Shown in pieces: positions 8,272 to 18,432 of a stretch of DNA of 64,000 bases; position 1 is the first letter of the stretch, and the number at the start of each line of letters is the position of its first letter. The notes beneath the pieces were generated by a model, which saw nothing but the letters and a program-made list of their open reading frames with translations, was not told the DNA's origin and did no database searches. The position numbers were made by a program, and so were the translations under genes. The DNA is from Gammaproteobacteria bacterium (lineage in GTDB: Bacteria > Pseudomonadota > Gammaproteobacteria > Steroidobacterales > Steroidobacteraceae), in assembly GCA_947455595.1 (NCBI GenBank), contig CANGOP010000006.1, positions 62,001 through 126,000 on the forward strand, given 5' to 3'.

Positions 8272-9659
8272 GGCCCACCGTGTTCACGGCGCGGATGCAA
8301 CGTCGTCAAGAAGCGCGTCAGCGCTCCATCTTCACAATGGGCAACGTTAAATCGCCACCATGGGGAAGCCCGGCCATCGGGGCAAAACGATTCGCCCGGG
8401 GCGAGTAAGACACCGGCATCCACAGCGGTTTGCCAGAGCTTGCCCACCGGTTGCGTGGATCGCAGTCGCCCCCAGAGGAACATGCCGCCGTCGGGTTGAT
8501 ATTTCAGATCGACGCCGTGTGTACGCAGAGTATTCTGCACACGCTCTTGGCTGACGGCGAGCCGGCGTCGCAGAGCCGAGAGATGCCGGCGATAGTGTGG
8601 ATGAGTGAGCGCCGCATACGCGACTCGTTCTGAGAGCTCCGACGAGGCAAGGGCGCTCAGTGTCTTGAGCCGGATGATGGGAGCGAGGGTCGTGGGTCCC
8701 GCCAACACGTATCCCACCCGCAGCGTGGGTGAGACTGTTTTAGAAATACTGCTGACGTAGAGGACGTGGCGTCCATCATCGAAAGCTGCGATCGGTGCGA
8801 CCGGTGATGGCGACAGCTCTGCAAAGATGTCGTCTTCGATGAGGGTGAAGTTGTGGGTCTGGGCCAGTTTGACCAGTTGTAGCGCTACCTCACGGGTGGT
8901 CGACGTTCCGGTTGGGTTTTGGAGCGTCGTGTTCGTAAAGAGCGCACGAATGGGGTGTTCTTTCAGCACGCGGCTAAGCGCGTCCACATCGGGCCCGGTT
9001 GCGAGGCGCGGGATGTCGATAAGTCGTACGCCACGCGCACGCAAGAGTTCGAGTGTCGGCGGATAGGCAGGGTCTTCGACGACGACGACATCGCCGGGCT
9101 CCAGCAGGGCTCGAACGGCAAGATCGAGTGCTTGGCTCGCGCCTTGGGTGAGGACGATGCGTCCCGTGTCCGCGGCTACCTGACGCATCGCGAGCTGTCG
9201 CGCAAAATGAGCGCGTAACGGCTCAAAGCCATTGGGGGAGCCGTACCCTTCCGAATGACTGGGTGCGCGGGCAACCTGCCGAAGTGCTGCTGCGACGCCG
9301 TCCAAGTATTGCCACGATGTCGGCAGCCAGCCACCGCCCGCATCCACGCGAATACGGTCCCCTGGCGCTTCACTGCGTCGTTCCCACAGCGCGTCTGCGG
9401 CCACTGCGGAAGGGGTGCCGAGAGCCGGTGCAGGAGCTACCCCCACAAAGTAACCGCTGCCCGGTCGCGCCAAGACACGGCCGTCGGCGGAGAGGGCGTT
9501 GTATGCCTCCGCAGCTGTATGTGGGCTGACGTGATGATCCGCGGCCAGCTGGCGGACGGAGGGCAAGCGGCTGCCGGGTGGATAGCGCCCCTCCCGCATT
9601 GCCATCAACAGGGAGTCCATCAGGGCGTCGCGGCGATCGGATTTGCGGACAGAAGGCAT
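8268..9659 (-). CDS. MocR/GabR-type regulator (GntR wHTH fused to aminotransferase fold)
   Basis: 463-residue PLP-dependent regulator. A GntR winged helix (residues 1-72; SRLPSVRQLAADHHVSPHT) is followed by a fold-I aminotransferase domain with the NPTG motif (248-251), Asp276 and the PLP lysine Lys307 in SSISKT. GabR, TauR and PdxR are characterised relatives that sense amino compounds through PLP. It is divergent from the transaminase-dehydrogenase pair at 9820-12708, so it probably regulates them and itself. A long palindrome carrying TGGTAT/ATACCA lies immediately upstream of its ATG. The inducer is not visible; beta-alanine or a similar omega-amino acid is a guess from the neighbours. 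Confidence 0.9.
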   Translation of the reverse strand: MPSVRKSDRRDALMDSLLMAMREGRYPPGSRLPSVRQLAADHHVSPHTAAEAYNALSADGRVLARPGSGYFVGVAPAPALGTPSAVAADALWERRSEAPGDRIRVDAGGGWLPTSWQYLDGVAAALRQVARAPSHSEGYGSPNGFEPLRAHFARQLAMRQVAADTGRIVLTQGASQALDLAVRALLEPGDVVVVEDPAYPPTLELLRARGVRLIDIPRLATGPDVDALSRVLKEHPIRALFTNTTLQNPTGTSTTREVALQLVKLAQTHNFTLIEDDIFAELSPSPVAPIAAFDDGRHVLYVSSISKTVSPTLRVGYVLAGPTTLAPIIRLKTLSALASSELSERVAYAALTHPHYRRHLSALRRRLAVSQERVQNTLRTHGVDLKYQPDGGMFLWGRLRSTQPVGKLWQTAVDAGVLLAPGESFCPDGRASPWWRFNVAHCEDGALTRFLTTLHPRREHGGP

Positions 9660-9660
9660 G

Positions 9661-9684
9661 TGTACTGGTATTTATACCAGTACA
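9661..9684. promoter_or_regulatory. 24-bp palindrome, probable MocR operator
   Basis: Two perfect 11-bp arms, TGTACTGGTAT (9661-9671) and ATACCAGTACA (9674-9684), flank TT. It begins 1 bp upstream of the regulator's ATG in the 160-bp divergent region. ATACCA is the half-site known for Bacillus GabR, a regulator of the same family. I found no second copy nearer the transaminase gene. The remainder of 9685-9819 shows only GAGGAG before the GTG at 9820 and no convincing -35/-10 pair. Confidence 0.6.
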
Positions 9685-9819
9685 GGAGGATGATTTACAG
9701 ACGATGAACTGGACCGGTCGGCGTACCCTTAAGCGCATATAGCTGACATCCCGAGCTGCGCGCACTGTGCCGCACGGTTTTACTTTTGACTCCGGAATCC
9801 GTCCGGCGAGGAGCCCTTC

Positions 9820-11166
9820 GTGAACGCGACGACCCACTTGCACCCCGAAAGCCAAGCTGACGCCCTGCGCGCGTGGTGGATGCCCTTTACCCATAACCGT
9901 TTCTTTAAGGCCGCGCCGCGCATGATCAAGTCGGCGAAGGGGGCCTACTTCACGCTGGAGGATGGCCGTCGCGTGTTCGACTGTCTGTCCGGCCTGTGGT
10001 GCTCGCCGCTCGGTCATTCCCACCCACGGATCGTCGAGGCGATTACGCGCCAGGTTCAGACGCTCGACTTCGCACCTAGCTTCCAAATGGGCCATCAGGC
10101 CGCTTTCGACTTGGCGACGCGAATCGCCCAGTTGGCCGGTCGCCCACAGGATCGCGTGTTTTTCGTGAACTCAGGGTCTGAGGCCGTCGATACGGCGCTC
10201 AAGATGGCGGTGGCCTATCACCGTGCTCGCGGGGATGCGGCTCGCACGCGCATCATTGGTCGTGAGCGTGGATATCACGGTGTTGGCATGGGTGGCATCT
10301 CGGTAGGCGGTATTGCGCCGAATCGTAAGATGTTCCATCCGCTGATGGTCCCAGGCGTTGATCATCTGCCACACACCTACAATCCGGCGCAAATGGCCTT
10401 TAGCGTGGGTCAGCCAGAATGGGGCACGCACCTCGCCGACGAACTGGAGCGCATCGTTGCATTGCACGACGCTTCAACGATCGCTGCGGTGATCGTGGAG
10501 CCGATGCAGGGATCGACCGGCGTCATCGTGCCACCGAAGGGCTATTTGCAGAGGCTGCGCGACATCTGCACCAAACATGGCATCTTGCTGATTTTCGACG
10601 AAGTCATCACCGGGTTTGGTCGTCTCGGCACTCCGTTTGGCGCTGACTACTTCGGCGTTCAGCCAGATCTCACGACGTTTGCGAAGGCCGTCAACAATGC
10701 CGCTGTGCCTTTGGGTGGCGTCATCGCGCGTGATGCGATTTATGAGACCTTCATGACGGGCCCCGCCCACATGATCGAGTTCTTCCATGGCTATACCTAT
10801 TCGGCACACCCGCTGGCCGTCGCGGCAGGCCTCGCTACGCTGGACGCGTTGGCAGAAGAAAAGTTGATCGAGAAGTCCGCAGCACTCGCGCCGGTACTCG
10901 AAAAAGCAATTCACTCGCTGCGCGGTGAGCCGCACGTCATCGACATCCGCAATGTCGGTCTTGCGGCGGCAGTCGAAGTGTCACCCATGGCAGGATCGCC
11001 GGGCCTAAAGGCTATCAAGGTCTTCGAGGCGGCTCTCAACGAAGGGCAGATGCTGCGCTTCACGGGAGACATTCTCGCGGTAGCGCCGCCGTTCATCAGT
11101 TCGGCTGCGGAAGTAGAAGAGATGGTCGAAGGCTTGCGGCGTGCGTTGCGCGCTGTGCCGGTCTGA
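9820..11166 (+). CDS. bauA: Omega-amino acid (beta-alanine):pyruvate transaminase
   Basis: 448-residue class III aminotransferase. The PLP lysine is Lys289 in FAKAVNNAAVPLGG, Asp260 lies in IFDEVITGFGR, and NSGSEAVDTALKMA binds the phosphate. The N-terminal WWMPFTHNR and the overall length match beta-alanine:pyruvate transaminases, which convert beta-alanine and pyruvate to malonate semialdehyde and alanine. GTG at 9820 is preceded by GAGGAG. The gene for a semialdehyde dehydrogenase follows after 21 bp, as in the bau pathway, which supports the assignment. The true substrate could be another omega-amino acid; the symbol is by analogy. Confidence 0.85.
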   Translation: MNATTHLHPESQADALRAWWMPFTHNRFFKAAPRMIKSAKGAYFTLEDGRRVFDCLSGLWCSPLGHSHPRIVEAITRQVQTLDFAPSFQMGHQAAFDLATRIAQLAGRPQDRVFFVNSGSEAVDTALKMAVAYHRARGDAARTRIIGRERGYHGVGMGGISVGGIAPNRKMFHPLMVPGVDHLPHTYNPAQMAFSVGQPEWGTHLADELERIVALHDASTIAAVIVEPMQGSTGVIVPPKGYLQRLRDICTKHGILLIFDEVITGFGRLGTPFGADYFGVQPDLTTFAKAVNNAAVPLGGVIARDAIYETFMTGPAHMIEFFHGYTYSAHPLAVAAGLATLDALAEEKLIEKSAALAPVLEKAIHSLRGEPHVIDIRNVGLAAAVEVSPMAGSPGLKAIKVFEAALNEGQMLRFTGDILAVAPPFISSAAEVEEMVEGLRRALRAVPV

Positions 11167-11187
11167 ATTGAACGGAGCAAACACACG

Positions 11188-12708
<1,521 letters not shown>

Positions 12709-12709
12709 G

Positions 12710-12756
12710 AGCACGAGGCGGGACGGTTCATGAGAACCGTCCTGTCCGATCGTGCT
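12710..12756 (+). terminator. Nested hairpin after the mmsA stop, possible terminator
   Basis: An outer stem AGCACGA (12710-12716) / TCGTGCT (12750-12756) encloses a perfect 9-bp inner stem GGACGGTTC (12721-12729) / GAACCGTCC (12734-12742) with loop ATGA. It begins 2 nt after the mmsA stop. There is no run of T after the hairpin, so it is not a canonical intrinsic terminator; it could instead stabilise the 3' end. Confidence 0.5.
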
Positions 12757-12830
12757 TGAGTGATGCGATGACTGGTCTCTGAATGGTGCTGTTAATAAAC
12801 CGACACTCATTCAATCCCGTTGAAACTGTC

Positions 12831-12836
12831 TACACT
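12831..12836 (+). promoter_or_regulatory. Possible -10 box upstream of the hydrolase-TPR pair
   Basis: The 140 bp between the mmsA hairpin and the hydrolase contain TACACT, a fair -10 match, about 60 bp before the GTG at 12897. A small inverted repeat TTCAA-N5-TTGAA (12810-12824) lies just upstream. No good -35 is visible at normal spacing, so this is a weak call. Confidence 0.25.
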
Positions 12837-12896
12837 AGGGCGCCCTTCGACGTCATGAGGGGTGCGCACTTGAGATGACCAACAGTCGAGGTTGCC

Positions 12897-13841
12897 GTGT
12901 TTGCAGCGCTCGTTGTTTTGGTAGGACTGCTGCTGGCCCTGTGGCTTTGGCTACGCGGGCCCGATATCCCGTATTCGCGGCTGACCGCGCGCTATGCTGC
13001 GTCTGATTCTGTCTTCATTGACCTTCCTGGGGGAATCCGTCTGCATTACCGAGTTGCAGGCGCAGAGGGTCGGCCACCCGTCGTGCTGTTGCACGGCTAT
13101 GGTGATTCGTTTACGAGCTGGGATGGCTGGATGCCCGTGCTGGCCGACGGCTATCGAGTGTATGCGCTTGATCTACCCGGTCATGGCCTCACCTCGGCGC
13201 CGTCCGGATACGCACTGTCGGGACAAGGGTATGCGGATCTCGTGGCGGCATTTGCCGATGCCCTGAGCCTGCAACGATTCGCGCTTGCTGGGAATTCCAT
13301 GGGTGGTGGTGTGGCTTGGCTGTATGCCTCGCAAGCGCCCGAACGCATCGCGGCACTCGTCTTGGTGGATGCTGCGGGCTGGCCACTTGCGCCGCCGGAC
13401 GAGCTGCCTTTGGCTTTCCGTATCCTGCAATACCGACTAGGCCGTTGGCTGTTGGCGCGCATCGATAACACACCCCTGATCGTTCAAGGGCTTAAACAGA
13501 ACGTCGTGAATACCGCGCTCATTACCCGTGAATTTGTCGCGAGATGGGCGGCTTTTCAAAGAGCGCCGGGGCATCGGGAGATTCTGATGTCCGCATCGCC
13601 CGCATCGATGGTGTCGGCAGATAACAGCGTGCTTAGCTTGATTCACTCGCCAACCCTAATTTTGCACGGTGAATCCGATTCGCTGATCCCGCTCGAATGT
13701 GGGCGTCAGTTTGAACGAGCGATTCCTGGCTCTCGCCTGATTGCATATCCCCGCGTCGGGCATCTTCCCCAGATCGAAATTCCAGCACGGTCGAGTGCTG
13801 ACGTCGTTGCGTTCCTTCGCTCCCTTGGCGATTGGTCATGA
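12897..13841 (+). CDS. Membrane-anchored alpha/beta hydrolase
   Basis: 314-residue alpha/beta-hydrolase fold protein. An N-terminal helix (residues 2-20) is a probable membrane anchor. The oxyanion motif HGYGDSFTSW, the nucleophile elbow GNSMGGG and the C-terminal histidine in VGHLPQIE form the expected catalytic set, with an acid around HGESDSLIP. GTG at 12897 has TCGAGG upstream. The family covers esterases, C-C hydrolases and haloperoxidase-like enzymes; I cannot infer the substrate. The stop overlaps the next start by ATGA, so translation is probably coupled to the TTC38-like gene. Confidence 0.8.
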   Translation: MFAALVVLVGLLLALWLWLRGPDIPYSRLTARYAASDSVFIDLPGGIRLHYRVAGAEGRPPVVLLHGYGDSFTSWDGWMPVLADGYRVYALDLPGHGLTSAPSGYALSGQGYADLVAAFADALSLQRFALAGNSMGGGVAWLYASQAPERIAALVLVDAAGWPLAPPDELPLAFRILQYRLGRWLLARIDNTPLIVQGLKQNVVNTALITREFVARWAAFQRAPGHREILMSASPASMVSADNSVLSLIHSPTLILHGESDSLIPLECGRQFERAIPGSRLIAYPRVGHLPQIEIPARSSADVVAFLRSLGDWS

Positions 13842-15196
13842 GCATGCAGGATGCGTTTGGTAACCCGGTGAGTGGAGCTGATGATCTGGCCTTATCCGGC
13901 ATCAACGATTTCCTACAGGGTTTTATCGGCTATACGCCAAAGATTTTGGCGCCATTCACGCTGGCTCAGTCCGGTCATGAACATCCTCTGGTCAATATCT
14001 ATGCTGGATGGCTGTGGATGTTCTCGGAGTCTCCGGCGGGATTTGGACAGGCTCGCGCAACGCTTTCGCGCATTGATAACCGGTATGCGTTGACCCCTCG
14101 GGAAAAAGGCTCGGCGCAGGCTCTGGAGCATTGGATCGCCGGCGAGGTCAGCGAAGCTTTGGCCTGCCTTGAGCAAGTGCTCTCCATTGCGCCGCGAGAC
14201 GTGGCAGCGCTGAAATTACATCAGTATTTGAGTTTCAACCGAGGTCGGTGTGCCGACATGTTGCGCATTGCGCTGCAGGCGGAGTCGGCACTATCCGACG
14301 TTCCGCAGCTGCACGGAATGTTGGCCTTTGGCTATGAACAGTGCCATCTCCTCGCAGAGGCGGAACTATCGGCAACCCGGGCGCTCCAACTGTACGCAGC
14401 CGAGCCGTGGGCTCAGCATGCGTTGGCTCACGTTTATTTGACTCGAGGCGCCATCCAGACCGGTCTTCAATTCCTGCAGGAAAGGACGTCGGACTGGTCT
14501 GACCTGACGTCTTTCATGTACACACATAACTGGTGGCATCTTGCTGTCTTCTATATTTCGGAAGGCCGCTTTGAAGATGCGCTCCAGATTTATGATGTGC
14601 ACGTATGGAATCGAGACCGACAGTACTCCCAAGATCAGGTTGGTGCGGTTTCGCTCTTGGCGCGTCTGGAGCTGGCGGGGTGTTCGGTCGATGGTCGCTG
14701 GCACGGGCTGGCTGACTATTTGAAAGATCGACACTCGGATGTTGTCGAGCCTTTCTTGACCCTCCAATATCTCTATGGATTGGCGCGAGCCGGCCGTGCC
14801 GAAGTGGCCGAGCTGCAGGCAGCAATTGAGCGACGAGCCAGCGCCGTGTCCGATGCAAGCGGTGTCTGGCAAGACGTGGCACTGCCGGTTTCACGGGCGA
14901 TGGTGGCGCAGGCGCTGGGTGATCATGATCGCTGTGTTCGGCTATTGGGTCCCGCGCTAGGCCGAATGCTGGAGATCGGTGGAAGTCATGCGCAGCGCGA
15001 TCTATTTCATCAACTGTATCTCGACAGTTTGATCAAGTCAGGAGCGGATTCCGCCGCCCAGCAACTTCTTGAGCAACGGCGCAGCTATGAGCCCAACGGT
15101 GTTCCGCTCAATAGGGCCCTAGCAGCGGTCTACGCGCGTCTCGGACTTCCAGTGCAGGCCAGAGTTGCCGCGAATCGTGCAGCTCGCGGCTGCTAA
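13838..15196 (+). CDS. TTC38-family tetratricopeptide repeat protein
   Basis: 452-residue protein resembling the TTC38 family (human TTC38 and bacterial homologues), with TPR-like helical pairs over most of its length; recognisable segments include EPWAQHALAHVYLTRG and FMYTHNWWHLAVFYI. No signal peptide is seen, so it is probably cytoplasmic. The ATG at 13838 overlaps the hydrolase stop (ATGA); an in-frame TTG lies at 13832. TPR scaffolds mediate protein contacts, but no molecular function is known for bacterial TTC38 members. Coupling to the hydrolase suggests the two act together. Confidence 0.75.
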   Translation: MSMQDAFGNPVSGADDLALSGINDFLQGFIGYTPKILAPFTLAQSGHEHPLVNIYAGWLWMFSESPAGFGQARATLSRIDNRYALTPREKGSAQALEHWIAGEVSEALACLEQVLSIAPRDVAALKLHQYLSFNRGRCADMLRIALQAESALSDVPQLHGMLAFGYEQCHLLAEAELSATRALQLYAAEPWAQHALAHVYLTRGAIQTGLQFLQERTSDWSDLTSFMYTHNWWHLAVFYISEGRFEDALQIYDVHVWNRDRQYSQDQVGAVSLLARLELAGCSVDGRWHGLADYLKDRHSDVVEPFLTLQYLYGLARAGRAEVAELQAAIERRASAVSDASGVWQDVALPVSRAMVAQALGDHDRCVRLLGPALGRMLEIGGSHAQRDLFHQLYLDSLIKSGADSAAQQLLEQRRSYEPNGVPLNRALAAVYARLGLPVQARVAANRAARGC

Positions 15197-15206
15197 TGAC
15201 ATGCGT

Positions 15207-16202
15207 TTAGGCGTCAGCTGAAGAGCCTCGGGTCGCCGCGTGGACGCCACGAGCAATCGCGCGAGAAAGGCAATCTGCAGCGGCCGAGCCGAGTCGAGCT
15301 ACCAAGGCAGCGTTCGGCATCACGGTTGATCGTCCCGTCGCAATGGCGAATACCGTGTCTCCATCAAAGGGGGTGTGGGAGGGTCGAATTGCCCGAGCAA
15401 TGCCGTCCTGCGCCATCACCGCGATCCGTTTGCAATCCGCTTTGCTGAGCGCCGCCGAGGTCGCAACCACTGCGATGACCGTGCTCGTTCCTGATTGGGG
15501 CGGCATCATGTCCGCCAGACGCGAATCAGGCGGCGCTGGGTCGTTTAACGAATAAGCGCCCGCTGAGCGATGGCCGCCGAATTCACCGTCACATTCATAA
15601 GGCCAGGCGTAAAAGGTCCGCCCATCGGGAAGGTAAGCACTACCGATGGAATTCACGGCCACCAGCGCGCCGACCATCAGTCCATCGCCCAACTCGAGGG
15701 ACGCCGAACCAATGCCCCCGGCTACTTTTCCAGCTCGCGCCCCGCGACCGGCGCCGATTGCACCCAGCGCGAACTCCCGGCTGGCGGCCACCACGGACGC
15801 CGCGCCGAGTTCGGGGTAGGGTGATGCGTGCCAGTTCTTGTCTCCGGTGCCGCCCAAATCGTGCAGTACTGCCGCTGGTACGATCGGAATCGCTCGGGTA
15901 TGCGAGAGGATGCGTAAGCCGCGGCCCGCATTCGATAAGGTCGTGGCAACGCCATCGGCGGCCCCCAATCCAAACACAGAACCGCCCGCGAGCACGATCG
16001 CGTGGACTTGATCGACCAAGGCTTCAGGCGCCAACGTGTCAGTTTCTCGCACGCCCGGCGCGCCGCCGCGGACGTCAACGCCGCCGACAAAATGCGTTTC
16101 GGCCAACACCGTCGTGACGCCCGTGACGGCGCGCTCATCGGTTGCGTGCCCGACGAGCAAACCGGGTACGTCAGTGATCAGATTGAGCGGGCCTGGACGC
16201 AT
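15207..16202 (-). CDS. P1-family peptidase (DmpA/BapA-like N-terminal-nucleophile aminopeptidase)
   Basis: 331-residue P1 (S58/DmpA) peptidase. These enzymes self-cleave to expose a Ser or Thr nucleophile, and known members release N-terminal D-amino acids or beta-amino acids; the nylon-oligomer hydrolase NylC is a related Ntn hydrolase. The N-terminal part has LITDVPGLLVGHATD and GGAPGVRETD; the likely cleavage and nucleophile region is GTSTVIAVVATSA, with the Thr before VIAVVAT aligned to the family nucleophile (my alignment). ATG at 16202 is fixed by GGAGGA at good spacing; the frame extends to 16226. It is the last gene of a seven-gene minus-strand unit. Confidence 0.85.
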   Translation of the reverse strand: MRPGPLNLITDVPGLLVGHATDERAVTGVTTVLAETHFVGGVDVRGGAPGVRETDTLAPEALVDQVHAIVLAGGSVFGLGAADGVATTLSNAGRGLRILSHTRAIPIVPAAVLHDLGGTGDKNWHASPYPELGAASVVAASREFALGAIGAGRGARAGKVAGGIGSASLELGDGLMVGALVAVNSIGSAYLPDGRTFYAWPYECDGEFGGHRSAGAYSLNDPAPPDSRLADMMPPQSGTSTVIAVVATSAALSKADCKRIAVMAQDGIARAIRPSHTPFDGDTVFAIATGRSTVMPNAALVARLGSAAADCLSRAIARGVHAATRGSSADA

Positions 16203-16216
16203 GAATCCTCCGAACT

Positions 16217-16963
16217 TTAAATACAACGGCCGCCGTCGACCTCTAAGGCAACGCCCGTAATCATCGAGGCGTCATCCGAGCATAAGAAGGCTGCCGCGCT
16301 GGCCATGTCAGTGGGCGTTGCGAACCGACCCAACGGGATCGTAGAGAGAAAACGAGCACGTGTCTCGGGGGTATCTTGCCCCATGAAAGTGCTCAGAAGC
16401 GGCGTTTCGCTCGCAACCGGATTGATTGCGTTGACCCGAATGCCGTCTTTGGCCAGTTCGACGGCCATCGAGCGTGTGGCGGTGATGACCCAACCCTTGG
16501 ACGCGTTGTACCACGTTAAATTCGGTCGTGGGCTCACGCCAGCGGTCGATGCAATATTGAGGATGGCGCCGGATTTGCGCTCGCGCATGCCGGGTATGAA
16601 CGCGCGTGCGGTCAGGTAAACAGACCGCATATTCACGGCAAACAAGCGATCGAAGAGCTCGGGTTCAAGTCCTTCAAGCGGTTGGGGCGTATGGCCGATC
16701 CCGGCGTTATTGACGAGGATGTCGGGTACGCCGATGAGCGCTGTGATGTGTTTCGCCATAGCGTCGACTGAGGCGAGGTTCCCAACATCCACGACGACAG
16801 ACGAGGCTTGTGGGCCCAGACGCGATGCCAATGCGGCTGCAGCGTCGCCATTCATATCAGCAATGACGACACGCGCCCCTTCGCTGATAAAGCGATCCGC
16901 AATGCCGGCGCCGATGCCGGATGCCGCTCCGGTGACCACAGCCGTTCTATCCTTCAGACGCAT
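16217..16963 (-). CDS. Short-chain dehydrogenase/reductase
   Basis: 248-residue classical SDR. The nucleotide motif TGAASGIGAG spans 11-20, NNAG is at 85-88, and the catalytic tetrad is Asn111, Ser139, Tyr152 and Lys156 (YNASK). Asp36 at the end of beta-2 (VIADM) favours NAD(H) over NADP(H). Family members oxidise hydroxyacids, sugars or alcohols or act as FabG-like reductases; the substrate is not evident. It follows the aldehyde dehydrogenase by 17 bp and precedes the P1 peptidase by 14 bp in the same unit, which suggests a catabolic alcohol or hydroxyacid step. Confidence 0.88.
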   Translation of the reverse strand: MRLKDRTAVVTGAASGIGAGIADRFISEGARVVIADMNGDAAAALASRLGPQASSVVVDVGNLASVDAMAKHITALIGVPDILVNNAGIGHTPQPLEGLEPELFDRLFAVNMRSVYLTARAFIPGMRERKSGAILNIASTAGVSPRPNLTWYNASKGWVITATRSMAVELAKDGIRVNAINPVASETPLLSTFMGQDTPETRARFLSTIPLGRFATPTDMASAAAFLCSDDASMITGVALEVDGGRCI

Positions 16964-16980
16964 TGAGATGACTCCCGGAT

Positions 16981-18432
16981 TCAGCGGTGCCGTGCGGCCA
17001 CGGTTTTGAGTTTGGTAAATCCATAGAGGGCTTCAAAGCCCTTTTCACGACCATGTCCGGAGTGGCCTGTACCACCGAACGGCAATTCGACACCTCCGGC
17101 CGCGCCATAGTCATTGAGGAAGACCTGTCCGGCCTTGAGTTGACGAACGAGTCGATGTTGACGGCCCGCATCGCGAGTCCAAACACCGGCCACCAAGCCA
17201 TAGGGTGTTCCGTTGGCGAGGCGCACGGCTTCTTCCTCTTCATCGAATGGCAGGACGACTTGCACCGGCCCGAAGATTTCTTCTTGCGCCAGCGGCTCCC
17301 GCGGGTTCACGTGGGTATACAGCTGAGGTGCGACGTAGTGCCCGCCCTCGGGAGCTTCATCAACGATGCGGCCGGTGGCCACCTGTTTCGCGCCGGTGGC
17401 GCGCGCAGCGTCGAGGTGTCGTTCCACGCGAATCTTTTGGGTTGCGCTGATCAACGGCCCCAAATCAAGGTCGGCGCTCGCGGGTCCCACCCGCAATGTT
17501 CGATAGATCGACGACATGGCCTCCACCACGTGGTCGTGAACGCGTCGATGCACCAAGATGCGCGAACTCGCCGAGCAGGTCTGGCCTGCGTTCTGTAGGC
17601 CAGCCCGTACGAGTACGGGCAAAGCCGTCTCGAGGTCGGCATCATCAAAGAGGATCTGCGGTGACTTACCCCCTAACTCCAGCGTCACCGGTACGGCATG
17701 CCGTGCCGCTGCGGATTGAATCTGCACGCCTACGTCGAATGACCCCGTGAACGAGACGTGACCAATACTTGGATGGCCGGACAATGTGGCACCAGCCTCT
17801 GCGCCGACCCCGGGCACGATATTGATCGCGCCTGCCGGAAATCCTGCCTGTTGGGAGAGCCAGCCAAAGGCGAGTGAGGTGAGGGATGCCTGCTCCGCAG
17901 GCTTGACGACGACGGCGTTGCCTGCCGCCAGAGCGCCTACGACAGAACGACCCATGATCTGCATCGGGTAGTTCCACGGAATAATATGAGCCGTCACACC
18001 GTGTGGTTCACGCAGCGTATAGACGGTGTAATCCGCGAGGAACGGAATGGTCTGCCCGTGGAGTTTGTCGGCAGCACCCGCATAAAACTCCAGATATCTT
18101 GCGAGGGCGACGACGTCAGCTCTTGCCTGCGATACTGGTTTACCGACGTCCGCAACTTCCAGTTCGGTCAGGAGTTCCGTGTGCGCGAGCACTAAGTTGC
18201 TGAGACGGCTTAGCAGCCTTCCGCGTTCGAATGCCGTGAGTGCGCCCCAGGGGCCATTCAGCGCGCGTTCTGCGGCGGTGACGGCGGCGTCCACGTCATC
18301 CCGGCTGGCGCGACCGATGGCGCCAACCGTCAATCCACTGGACGGGTTCTCGATTGGGAGCGTTCTGCCATCGCTGCTCGGTACCCACTCGCCCCCGATC
18401 CATAATTTCGATGTATCAAACGGGGTCAGCAT
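16981..18432 (-). CDS. NAD(P)+-dependent aldehyde dehydrogenase
   Basis: 483-residue hydrolytic ALDH with all key residues: PWNYP (152-156), the cofactor lysine in VKPAE (176-180), Glu252 in LELGGKSPQ, nucleophile Cys286 in GQTCSASSR, and EEIFGPV near the C-terminus. Sequence style is that of betaine, aminobutyraldehyde or semialdehyde dehydrogenases. Its first 17 bp overlap the end of the ABC ATPase gene. In this operon it could oxidise an aldehyde derived from an imported amino compound, but the substrate is not identified. It contrasts with the degenerate ALDH-like protein at 24851. Confidence 0.92.
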   Translation of the reverse strand: MLTPFDTSKLWIGGEWVPSSDGRTLPIENPSSGLTVGAIGRASRDDVDAAVTAAERALNGPWGALTAFERGRLLSRLSNLVLAHTELLTELEVADVGKPVSQARADVVALARYLEFYAGAADKLHGQTIPFLADYTVYTLREPHGVTAHIIPWNYPMQIMGRSVVGALAAGNAVVVKPAEQASLTSLAFGWLSQQAGFPAGAINIVPGVGAEAGATLSGHPSIGHVSFTGSFDVGVQIQSAAARHAVPVTLELGGKSPQILFDDADLETALPVLVRAGLQNAGQTCSASSRILVHRRVHDHVVEAMSSIYRTLRVGPASADLDLGPLISATQKIRVERHLDAARATGAKQVATGRIVDEAPEGGHYVAPQLYTHVNPREPLAQEEIFGPVQVVLPFDEEEEAVRLANGTPYGLVAGVWTRDAGRQHRLVRQLKAGQVFLNDYGAAGGVELPFGGTGHSGHGREKGFEALYGFTKLKTVAARHR

